Of a DNA stretch of 64,000 nucleotides, positions 20,180 through 29,099 are shown piece by piece. This DNA is from Platanthera guangdongensis (taxonomy: Eukaryota; Streptophyta; Magnoliopsida; Asparagales; Orchidaceae): NCBI GenBank assembly GCA_039583875.1, contig CM077163.1, forward strand, positions 112,911,213 to 112,975,212. The letters run 5' to 3'. The translations under genes were made by a program, and so were the position numbers. How positions within the stretch are numbered: position 1 is the first letter of the stretch; each line of letters starts with the position of its first letter. The notes beneath the pieces were generated by a model that saw only the letters and a program-made list of their open reading frames with translations, made no database searches and had not been told where the DNA came from.

Positions 20180-20927
20180 ACACGGTCATTTCCTCCTGAT
20201 TCTGTGTGCTCTCTGCTTCTAGCGGCTTGTTTTCCGCTATCCGCGGCCTCTCTCGCGGCTTGCCTTCTCTTCTGTCCGCCGACCTGTTCGAGCGGCTTGT
20301 TTCTGTCCGCTGCCCTGTTCGCGCGGCTTGCTTCTTGGTTCTCTTCTCCTACTGCTATTCGTCGCAGCGACCTGTTTCCTTGTCGCTGCACTCCTTGCTC
20401 TTTCTTGCCTCTCTGACTTCCTAGTCTTTGCGGCTTGTGTCTACCCGCTGCGGACTTCTTCTCCCTGTCCGCTTCGGCTTTCCCCATATCCGCTTGCCCC
20501 TATACTCGCGGTTTGCTGCTGTGATCTGCCTGACCGTGCGGGTTGTTCCTTTCTCACCCACATCTTGGTCGCGGTCACCTTCTCTTCTCCTCTCTTCTGT
20601 TCGCTCGGCCTTTTCAGTCCGCGCGACCTCTTCCCCGCTGTGCCTCTGACCTCTTGCTAGCCGCTACTGTTCGCGCTCTACTTGTTGTTGTCGTCTACCC
20701 GCTCCTGCTTGCTAGTCGCGCCGGCCTCATCTTTTGTCGTGCGACCTGTTCTCCTCTGTTCGCCCGACTTTTTCAAGTCGTGCGACTTCTTTCCCTCTGC
20801 TTTGCTCTGCTTCTTGGTAGCGGCCTTCCTAGCCGCCCGACCTGTTTCTGTTCGCCCGGCTTGGTGCTCTTTTCTCTTCTCGCAGCTTGTTCTTATCGTC
20901 GCGGCTTGCTCCTCTCTTGCTTCCATG
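20180..20927 (+). repeat. Copia C1 leader: degenerate GCGGCTTG/CCGCT array, no gag
   Basis: Pyrimidine-rich leader in which GCGGCTTG-type words recur at irregular 30-60 bp spacing (for example near 20222, 20256, 20291, 20325, 20430). They are interspersed with TCCGCT and CGACCTG. Long open frames here have no Gag domain, zinc knuckle or recognisable motif, so I treat them as by-products of the repeat. The Gag region normally found between PBS and protease is missing. Confidence 0.65.
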
Positions 20928-21165
20928 GCTTTCCCCTCCTCCAGCCTGTCTGCCTCCGTGGTCACCTCTTATGGTAGTGCTCATGTTATTACTCGCGGAA
21001 GATGGCTCATCGACTCTGGTGCAACCAATCATATGACAGGCAATCCTCAATGTTTCTCTCTTCTTGACACACATGCTCAGTTGCCCCCGGTCATTGTTGC
21101 TGATGGATCTCCCTCCCCGGTCCATGGGATGGGAATGGTTCAAGTCACTCCATCTCTCAACCTGG
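20928..21165 (+). pseudogene. Copia C1 protease N-terminal part
   Basis: From ATG at 20928 the frame reads MAFPSSSLSASVV, then RGRWLIDSGATNHMTGNPQC, which contains the Copia aspartic protease motif DSGATNHM, and VHGMGMVQVTPSLNL. It stops being Copia at 21165. The continuation is at 16801, 4.4 kb to the left, in the same frame across the shared CCTGG. The ATG is probably internal to the original polyprotein. Confidence 0.85.
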
Positions 21166-21176
21166 TTCTGATACCA

Positions 21177-21425
21177 TGTGGAAACCACCCATCACCACAC
21201 ATCTTCCCAAAACCCCGAGGTAATGGTAAGGGGGGACGGGGGTACATAAACACCAAGGACCACCCGCTGCAGGCAATGTGGGACTAATCCAACCACAGGA
21301 TGGCGGGGATATTCCGCCACACGGGGGGGCCCACCGGGGTCAACACCCAGACCTGGAACGCAATGGGGAAGCCCAAATATGCGGTCCCACACACACCCAA
21401 TCCTGCTGGACCTTAGTTCTCAACA
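21177..21425 (-). repeat. TRIM 5' LTR (249 bp)
   Basis: Direct repeat of 16507-16755 with about nine differences. On its left it is bordered by TTCTGATACCA, the PBS on the minus strand, and on its right by the duplicated target AGTCC. Confidence 0.9.
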
Positions 21426-21430
21426 AGTCC

Positions 21431-23188
21431 TTCCTTAGGATTTCATTCAAGGGCTTTAGCCACTTCCAAGCGCTGCCTTCGGCGATCCGGCCACTTCCCC
21501 GGCCAGCCACCGCCACCACCACCTCCGTTGAGGTGGTGGCTGTCGCCAGACGGCGGCTTGGCCACCGGAAAGGACTATTCCGGCGGTTCTAGCAAGAGGA
21601 TTTTCGTCCAATATTCATGGAAATCCCGAATTGGATCTGGCTCAATTGAGCCCGAACCATGGACCTAGTGATTGCTATGATCTATACATAAGAGAAGGAG
21701 TGAAGGAGGACCTTCCTGGCGGCCTGAATGAGGGAGGAATGGCGGGATGCCATTGTCGACGACGGTGGCGCTTGGCTTCTGCAACAACACAGTGGGACGG
21801 CCTGTTCCCTCCAGGTAAGAGCTCAAAAATGTTCCCCTCTGCCCACTGATGATATTTAAATGGACAATTGGGGAGGGGGGCTGGTTCTTCAAAGCCATCA
21901 AACACCATTAATGGTGTGGCTCGGGTTGACTGGGGGGGGGCTGAATCTACCCCTTGGATGCCGGTAAACAGCTGGAATCAACTCCTCTTCCCTAGAGGAG
22001 TTGATTACAGCCATAAAGGGTGGCAGTTGGCATCCTTTGGCCGGCTCCCACCATTCCCTTCCTCTCCCCCAACTTTCTCTCTCCACCATTATCATGAAAG
22101 GAAGGTCCCTTTCTCTCTGCTAGTCACCCATATTGACTAGTCAACTTCATAGGATATGTGTAGCCCACTTAATCATGATAATAATGAAAAGTGAGGTTAG
22201 CCTAAGGGAAAAAATGACTTGAGCTTGGGTTAGCCCATTTGGGCTAGGTTTGACTTGACTTAGGCTAGTGTTGACTTAGGTCAATTTGATCGTTTGGGTT
22301 GACCCCATTGGGTCCTTAGTGACCCATTGGCCTCCCCTAAGGTCCATGTAGGGTTGGGTAGGGTTAACTTGGCACCTTGGAGGTCACTTGACCCTTGGTA
22401 AGGGCACTTTGACCACTTTGGGGCTTGAGTGGACTTGGGTCAACTTAGCCACTAGGTTTGACTCCAATGGGTCCCTAGTGACCCATTGACCCGACTTTGG
22501 ATTTAGGAAGCCCTGAGTAAGGTTGGTTGGGCACCTTGGTGCTCACTTGACCCTTAGTTAGGGCACTTTGACCACTTTGGGGCTTGAGTTGACTTGGGTC
22601 AACATGACCATTTGGGTTGACCCCAAGGTGTCCTTGGTGACCCCATGGCTTCCCTTGAGGTCTAGGAAGGGTTATGTAGGGTTACCTTGCACTTTGGAGG
22701 TCACCTACCCTTGGTAAGGGTACTTTGACCAGATGAGGGGCCTAACTTGACTTGGGTCAACTTGGTCTCTAGGGCTGAACCCAATGTGTCCTTGGTGACC
22801 CATTTACCTCACTTTAGGGTTAGGAGGGCATGGGTGGGGTACACTTGGCTAGAGGAAGGTCAATTGACCCTAAGTAGGCTAGTTTGACCCATTTACGGTT
22901 AGGGTTGACTTGGGTCAACTGAGTCTCTTTGATTGACCCCAATGGGTATTTATGGCTCTAGTGGGCGTTCCAAAATGTTTGGGGGTGTTGTGGTAGGGTC
23001 TTGGGGTCATGGTGAAGCCCTAAGGTCAAACCCTAGGTTTGGTGATGAGGTTGTGCCATAGGCAGACCATGGTGATCCTCACCTTGGCCTTCTATCTCCT
23101 GGCCCATTTCTGGCTTCCTAGGGTTTTGTCATGACCTAGTCATGGCCAAAACCACTCTTAGGGGTCTAGTTGGAAATGGGATGTTACA
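21431..23188 (-). mobile_element. Element D 5' LTR, third fragment (outer end)
   Basis: On the minus strand the LTR begins at 23188 with TGTAACATCCCATTTCCAAC. The same terminus opens a plus-strand LTR at 63697, confirming it as a family end. The fragment contains the 160-bp tandem repeat at 22268-22960. It joins upstream to 16506 across the TRIM target duplication. There are no genes. Confidence 0.75.
22268..22960. repeat. ~160-bp tandem repeat, five units, in element D LTR
   Basis: The phrase GACTTGGGTCAACTT or a close variant recurs near 22268, 22432, 22590, 22750 and 22907. Each is followed by TTGACCCCAATGGGTCC and TTGGTGACCCATTG. The array lies near the LTR outer end, and related phrases appear at 63940-64000 in the opposite orientation. 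Confidence 0.8.
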
Positions 23189-23362
23189 TGTTCGCTGCTC
23201 GATGATCGTCGACTCCAAATTTGGTGACCACACGGCCTGATTGCCGACCAGAGCATGACACGCCACTGGGACACGCCCGTGTCCAGGTCGTGTGCCCCCT
23301 ACCAAGTTCCAAACTTGGACCAAAACACCTCCCGTCACACTTTTGAATTTTGGAGCGTTACA
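23189..23362 (-). mobile_element. Truncated Tekay-like (Gypsy B family) LTR end
   Basis: The minus strand from 23362 reads TGTAACGCTCCAAAATTC, and further on a GACACGGGCGTGTCC block. This is similar to the first 180 bp of the Gypsy B LTR at 47129. A purine-rich GATGGGAGATGA precedes it on that strand, as expected for a 3' LTR. It is cut off at 23188 by element D. Confidence 0.6.
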
Positions 23363-24352
23363 TCATCTCCCATCGGCAAAATTGTGGGTGGATCTACACA
23401 GTTATCTAGGCTGGTGCAAGTATGTGCTCGAGCTCCATCCGCCTCATCCCGGCATTGTACTTCCTTACATGGGACTGAGGCAGCAACCTCGGCCAAGCAA
23501 ATGTCCTCCTGGACTGGATCTGGCATAATCCTACAAACATCAGCTTCTCCCTACGAATCAACCTCCACAACTGTGTCAGATACAAAAAGTAATGCTTTGC
23601 TAGGTAGAGGATAGAGGTGCAGTGCTCGGAAAAAAATCAAGCACAGGCTCCTCACAACTAACGGACTCCATACAAGATGATATATGTACTTCAGGAGTAA
23701 AAACATTTGTGTCAGGGTTTAGATCAACACATGTATCTGTGCAAATACTAGTATTTTTCCCTTCAAAATATGAAGGTTGCACTAGTACGTGCCCAGATAC
23801 AGAAGGGGTGCTGCAAATTTTCGGAGTGGAGATAATCCAAACTTCTGGTTCATCATCATCCTCCAATTGTGCCAAGTAAGCAACACACTCCTTCAAAGAG
23901 TTATCCCAACTCCGACAAAATAACACTGCTTAGCCAGCTTTGTCTGTACAACGGGTACTGTTGCCGAAAAAAAAGTAGTGCGGCAATGGAAGCGCGGATG
24001 AGTAGCTAACTGGCTTATGCCTAACAAATTGAGTATCAGATGGGGTTGGTGTTCCATATGTAGATCCTTGAGTGTCTTGGCTATCATACTCCTTAGGACA
24101 TCTATCACTTGCTTGAGTGATATCTCCACACTAGCGGTAACGGATATTAAAACTGGCCCACATTGCAGAGATAACTATATTCCAGGATTAAACTACCTTG
24201 CATAGATTCTCAATAAAAATCTAATAATTCCAACCGACATAAAAAGAAAAAATAAACTGGGATAAAACAAATTTGAAACAAGAAACTCTGTCGTAACTCC
24301 CATAACACAACACAAATCAACAATACGCCTGCATTCCCCGGCAATGGCGCCA
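23363..24352 (-). mobile_element. Athila/Tat-like Gypsy internal 5' region, decayed
   Basis: Leader and start of the internal region of the element whose PBS is at 24335-24352. Two short open stretches on the minus strand (23893-24129 and 23600-23926, the latter with LAQLEDDDEPEVWI) show no domain I recognise. The extreme left part next to 23362 may instead belong to the Tekay-like remnant. The rest of the element is missing. Confidence 0.5.
24335..24352 (-). other. Primer binding site, tRNA-Asp type
   Basis: The minus strand reads TGGCGCCATTGCCGGGGA, the PBS type of plant Athila and Tat Gypsy elements. One base differs from the common TGGCGCCGTTGCCGGGGA. Confidence 0.88.
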
Positions 24353-24358
24353 AAAACA

Positions 24359-25906
24359 TGATGCATCGGCGAGTGCACCAGTCGCTGTCAAGTAATAATT
24401 TTGGGAATAGCTTCCCCGAATGTCGATCTCGAGGGAATGCAGGTTGGGTATAGTGATAGCGTCGTAGAAAGATCGTTAATAAAAGTTAAACGAAACAACA
24501 AAGGAGGTTGGTTTTTGATTCCTAATAGTAACAAAACAAAAAAAAGAACTAATGCGTAAGCACCGCTTCACTTGGTGGATGGAACTAGTGCATGACGCTA
24601 TGCTGTGCTTCGTGAGGCGAATGGAAGGAGAGCAAGCATATGGAATGAACGCACGTGCGGAGAGTGAGGGTCGCAATCACCTCTTCAACTACCAACACTA
24701 GCTTTTTCTAGAGTGGTTCTAGTGCACAAGTGGAGTGTATGTGAATGGAGGCGAGTGCGTCACATCTAACAAAGAAAGTGTAACTATCCCAAGCAAACTT
24801 CATTCGTATAAAAATAAAAGTAAGTTCAGGTTCATTACAAGTTTAAGAATACACATCACTATGAGAAGAGGTAGAATAAACCGATAGGGGGAAAGCCTAG
24901 CAGTGGTTCTTGTACGGAATGGTTGGTTGTCAGTCCACTTCTCAGCTCAGATCGTTTGTTGAGTCTAGAGGTAAATGGGTTGTCAATCAACTTGTCTTCC
25001 TCCATCTTCTTCCCTTTCCTTCAATCCTTTCCCTCTTTGCCCAAATGAGTAGTACTGAAATATCTCTATTGCACACTGCTGGTGGCCGAAAACTCTCCAA
25101 AGGGATGAAGATAGTTTTGGATTGCCAGAGAAAGCTTCCCGGAGGGTGGAGATGAGTGGAGGACCAGCAGGGGTGATAAATGGCGCTTTGCATGAACCAG
25201 CGGGGAGAAACATCAGAGCGCACGAACACTGGTATAAATACTATAGTAGAACATCAGAGCGCACGATCAGGGGAGCATGACTAGCAGTCGTGCGCATTGG
25301 ATCCCATGATCGTGCGATTAGCAATGGCAGAATTCCAAAAAATGGAGTAAACGTGCATGACCAGTGGTGCATGACCATAGGTCCTGTGCACAAGGTCCAA
25401 TGATCGTGTGATTTCCCCAAACATAACTTGGAAATGGAGAATAGTGCGCACGATTAGTGACTCACAACCAGTGGTCATGCGCTATAGATCCAATGATCGT
25501 GCACAGTATTCCTATAGCATTTGTCGATCGATGAACTGACCGCACATGACCAGCAGTCGTGCGCTAAGGAGTCCACTGACCGTACACATGTAAAACGCAC
25601 AATTACTGACCCCTAGGCGAAAAATATTCCCAAACAATCCCGAAAGACACAAACGACCTTTGTACCTGCAGCAAAAATAGAAGAGCCACCGAAATTGGCA
25701 TTACGCATTCTCCAGACACAAAAAAACACCAAGTAGGGCAAAAGAATAAAAACTATGGAATCACACTGAAAACTAGCCAAAAGTGCACTTAACATGGAAT
25801 GGACATAATAACAAATATGAACAATTATGTCTCTAAAGTGTAGTGTATCAACGAGAAAACTAGCCCAGATGAGTCCAAAAAATATGTATATAACTTGGAC
25901 TCATCA
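24359..25906 (-). repeat. Athila/Tat-like 5' LTR (1548 bp)
   Basis: Bounded on the plus strand by TGATGCATCGG and GGACTCATCA, giving TGATG/CATCA termini, with the PBS six bases to the left. The right half (25190-25600) holds repeated CGCACGATC/GATCGTGCG words. The matching 3' LTR is absent from the window. Confidence 0.75.
25190..25600. repeat. CGCACGATC inverted-word array in Athila-like LTR
   Basis: CGCACGATC, GATCGTGCG and variants (CATGACCAG, CAGTCGTGCGC) recur about every 30-65 bp, often as facing pairs around CCAATGATC. It is another LTR family with a repeated CpG word containing GATC. Confidence 0.7.
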
Positions 25907-26405
25907 ATTATGATAAGGGAACCTAAAACATGAAAAGTTTCAGGTTCTACTTACAGGGCTAAGGGATGTGATATTTTGTTTAATTGCACAAACATTATTT
26001 CCCTAATATGTTAAATAGAATATCATTTGTTATAATTATGATTTGCCTGACACATCAGTGGCTATGATTTTGACCTATCTGTTACATCATTTATCATCTC
26101 TATGATTTATCTAATTTATGATGTGATGATATGTTTTGTATATATAACATAAGTATGTTAGTGTATACATAGGCTTAAGTTTTGACTTCTTCAAATAGGG
26201 GGATATTATTGGGTCCATTGATCCCAAATTCCTGGGTTTGAAGAAGGACAAGAAAACAATGTATACACATGTGGTGATCTAACTTATGCTCAAGTTTAAT
26301 GATTGCACATTGTCATAGTAAGCAATGATGGGAGAGATAGCCTAAGTGGCTAAGTCAGGTAAACTCTTACTTAAGATGTGGAAAGATAGAAATCTTTCCA
26401 AGTCC

Positions 26406-27285
26406 ACAGGTATTGAGTGAAGGTCATTCACTCAACTCCAGATGACTTATAGTACTGAGTAACGCCTATTTAGTCAAAGCCATGAAGTGGAAATATTACA
26501 ATGTGGCTAAGTCCACAGGCGTTGAGTGAAGTCAAAACACTCAATATCATACATCAAAAGGCTGTAAGTCAGGCTAATACAGTCAAAGCCTAAAGAGAAA
26601 TGAGCTGAAAAGTGGCCAAGACCACAGGCATTGAGTGTAGCTCACTCACTCAATGTCTCAGCTTCACAATTGTTGAATACCTGAGCTTAGAGGTCGTCGA
26701 ACTAAGGTCTGAGTTCGTCTAGTAGAACTTTCACTTATTCGTCGAGCTGAGCTCAGAGTTCGTCGAACTGAACTCTAAATTTGTCGAACTGTGCTATTGC
26801 TTATTCATCGAGCTGAGCTCAAAGTTCATCGAACTGAGTTCTGAGTTCGTCGAACTCAGACTGAAATATAAAATAGAAAGTCTAGCTAAGGCAGAAGTAT
26901 TTAGTGAGGCGTGCTCACTCAATGCTCTCAATGCCATGATAAAGTATTAGTTAAAGCAAAAAAATGTTGAGTGAGGTATGCTCAGTCAATTCTCTCAACG
27001 CTTAAGATGTTGAAGAACCAAAAATGGCTAAGGTAGAAAGCGTTGACTGAGGCATGTTCACTCAACGCTCTCAAAGCCTAAATTATAGAATGTGGTTAAG
27101 GCAAAAGGCATTGTGTGAGGTGTGTAAACTCAACGCTCTCAACGTCATGCATGCAGAAGAGGCTGCAGAAATGGTTAAGGCAAAAAGCATTGAGTGAGCA
27201 TTATTCACTCAATGCTGTCAATGCCTAGATAGATAGAAATGTCTAAGTACGTTTGCATTGAGTGAAGCTCATTCACTCAAAGCCT
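26406..27285. repeat. Array of stem-loops built on GTTGAGTGA...TCACTCAAC
   Basis: About eight to nine imperfect units in which a (G/A)TTGAGTGA arm is followed 6-12 nt later by TCACTCAA(C/T)GC. Examples are near 26530, 26627, 26900, 27035, 27190 and 27257. Each could fold into a short hairpin. The same palindrome recurs in the Sire4 LTR. Confidence 0.8.
26681..26861. repeat. TCGTCGAACTGAG array in Sire3 LTR
   Basis: Units such as GAGGTCGTCGAACTAAGG, TTCGTCGAGCTGAGCTCAG and GAGTTCGTCGAACTGA. It is the same motif class as the Sire1 LTR array, embedded within the hairpin array. Confidence 0.85.
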
Positions 27286-28640
27286 ATACTACTGATGCTT
27301 GAATTTTGACTAAGTCTTCAGGTGCTGATGTCAGCAAGTCAAAAAGTCAACCATATTCAAATTGTTAGTGGTAAAGCCACAGTACATGACAAATGACGTC
27401 GCAGGCCTACTGTACGACAGTTAGGTGTTAAAGTAAAGATGCAGCCAACATTAATGGTTTGGGACCCACTGCTAAAAGTGTCGTTGGGTTACAATAAATA
27501 AAAGGAGAAGCTCTTTACAAAAAGAGTTGTTGTTACAGTAGTTCTTCGCAATCGTCATTATTGTGGTTGTGGCTGAAGAACAGAGAGCCCAAGACAAGCA
27601 AGTCTAGAGGCATATCAAGTTAGCTGTCGATATCAACATCTTCAACATCAAGATTGCTGGTGCCATCTTCATCTGCACCAGCTAGCAAGCTCAGGGTGAT
27701 TCACTGAGAAAGGGATAACAGCTAGGGCCGAAACTTGATGTAGGTGCTTCATAGATCCAACCAACAAATCCTAAAGAACATTCTCTTGGGGAGCTGTGAA
27801 GAAGGAGATATGGCTCAGCAGTTGGCTCTGTTAAGAAAGGTGCAGAGAAGTTAATCTCTAAGTTGCTTCCAGCAAAGACAAAGCTTCTACATTATTGTTG
27901 CTGTGAAAAAGAGAGGGCTGAGCTTTAGTTTCAGTTCAGAAAGGGGCAGAACAGTGTTCTGCAAGTTACTTCCAGCTCAAGTGAGATATACTTATTGCTG
28001 TGAAGTAGTTGAGGCTATGGTGTTCTTAGTCCAGAAAAGTAGACTCGGAAAAAAATTCCTGGAGTCAAAGTTGGGCTGAGTCTAACTCAGTCAAGGTAGA
28101 TTCGCAGAGAGAAATTTCTCTTGTGTCCAATCAAGAACCTCACCAGCCCACTTCCACCTTGTAGGATCCTTTGTAGATTTGAGTGGTAAGAGCAAATTTT
28201 CTCTAAGGTAGTATCCAGAAGTGGATTTGAGTTATAGGATTGTTTAGCCTGTACTGTAGGATCCAGTTTGGATTTGAGGTAGGAGATCAGTTGATCACTG
28301 AGCTGTAGGGCTTTTGAGCCTGTGGTAGGTGAGTCATTCTCACCGAGTTGTAGGGAACTTGTGCCTGAGCTATTAGATCCTTTGGGTATGAGCTGCAGGA
28401 GAGTCATTCTCTCAAAAGTAGGATCCCTTGTGGATCTGAGGTAGGGTTGTCCTCCCAACCTGAGTTCTAGGGCCTTTGGCACAGAGGTAGGTGATCTTTG
28501 GATCACTGAGTTGTAGGGCCTAATGCCTGATCTGTAAGTCTTGGACGAGACTGAGAGATACTGAGGGATCTGAGGTGTAAGCTCTTTGGAGCATTGTTTT
28601 GGAGAAGTGCCTTGACCACCAGGAAGTTGGCAAGGTGGGA

Positions 28641-28680
28641 GGAGAGTGGATGTACCCAAAGATTGGGGAACAACTATAAA
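28641..28680 (+). promoter_or_regulatory. Conserved Sirevirus LTR promoter box with TATAAA
   Basis: GAGTGGATGTACCC, then TTGGGGAACAACTATAAA. The TATAAA is at 28675-28680. It is conserved with the other Sirevirus LTRs of the window. Confidence 0.65.
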
Positions 28681-28864
28681 TCTGTGTGTACTTCATTGAG
28701 TTGTTTTTCTTTGTATAGGTAGCTTGTCTTAAAAGCAAAAATTAATCTACCAATAAAGCAGCTAACTAAAAGAGATTCAAAGATAGTCACTAAGGAATAA
28801 GAAACCTATTCACCCCCACCGCCCCCTCTAGGTGATTTTGCTATCCTTGAAATAAAGACTTTCA

Positions 28865-29099
28865 ATTATCCTAGTATGTGGTGACTCTGGTGTGCCCTTC
28901 AGATGCATACGTAAGGGCTAGGCCTGGTAGTGTGAATACACTCCTAGGAGTTGGGTGGCCCAACCCACTGTCTCCAACGGCCACTACGGAGGCTCCTATG
29001 AGTGAAGCTAGCTTCCATAATCAGGGAACTAAAAGTCTGTGCGCATAGAGTCTTGTGTGTGTGTGTGTGTGTTGTGCTTGCATGAATCATGGCATAACA
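28865..29099. other. Unassigned flank with (TG)n microsatellite
   Basis: 235 bp between Sire3 and Gypsy A with no gene or recognised repeat except a (TG)n tract at 29054-29071. Confidence 0.5.

Larger units (their letters stand above)
16801..21165 (+). mobile_element. Copia C1, circularly permuted, single LTR
   Basis: Order along the plus strand: rest of protease and GAG-pre-integrase, INT, RT, RNase H, PPT, one LTR (19788-20167), PBS, leader, protease N-terminus. Both ends carry CCTGG (16801-16805 and 21161-21165). Overlapping the two CCTGG copies joins the protease half at the right end to the half at the left end in frame with no residue lost. A one-LTR circle opened at that point explains this. 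It is flanked by two copies of a 20-bp TRIM sequence, 16776-16795 and 21167-21186, plus a 5-nt filler ATGTG at 16796-16800. Confidence 0.8.
16507..21425 (-). mobile_element. TRIM (miniature LTR element) carrying a captured Copia
   Basis: Two 249-bp direct repeats, 16507-16755 and 21177-21425, both from TGTGGAAACC to GTTCTCAACA, are flanked by AGTCC at 16502-16506 and 21426-21430. The original element appears to be LTR, a 30-bp internal domain and LTR, read on the minus strand, which fits a terminal-repeat retrotransposon in miniature. The 4.4 kb Copia segment 16801-21165 was inserted at the junction of the internal domain and one LTR. The LTRs differ at roughly nine positions by eye. Confidence 0.85.
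25907..28864 (+). mobile_element. Sire3: 3' end of a second Sirevirus subfamily
   Basis: About 300 bp of AT-rich internal 3' sequence, a polypurine tract AAATAGGGGGATAT (26194-26207) and a 2.65 kb LTR. The rest of the element is gone, the Athila-like LTR abutting at 25906. Sirevirus membership rests on the PPT, the shared promoter box (28641-28680) and an LTR end with ATTCACCCCC, CCCCTCTAG and CTTTCA like Sire1. Confidence 0.75.
26210..28864 (+). repeat. Sire3 3' LTR (~2655 bp)
   Basis: Starts TGGGTCCATTGATCCC after the PPT and ends AAGACTTTCA. It contains a hairpin array (26406-27285), a TCGTCGA array (26681-26861), a tandem repeat of GTAGGGCNTT/GCCTGAG words (28150-28560) and the promoter box. 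Open frames within it follow the repeats and show no protein domain. Confidence 0.7.

Noticed and set aside
20173..20977. Several 70-140 codon open frames rich in Leu, Cys, Ser and Phe
   Set aside because: They are by-products of the pyrimidine-rich Copia C1 leader; hydrophobic runs come from CT-rich DNA and no frame stands out.
28087..28659. 190-codon open frame on the minus strand
   Set aside because: It covers the tandem repeat of the Sire3 LTR upstream of the promoter box; no protein motif and no counterpart frame in Sire4.
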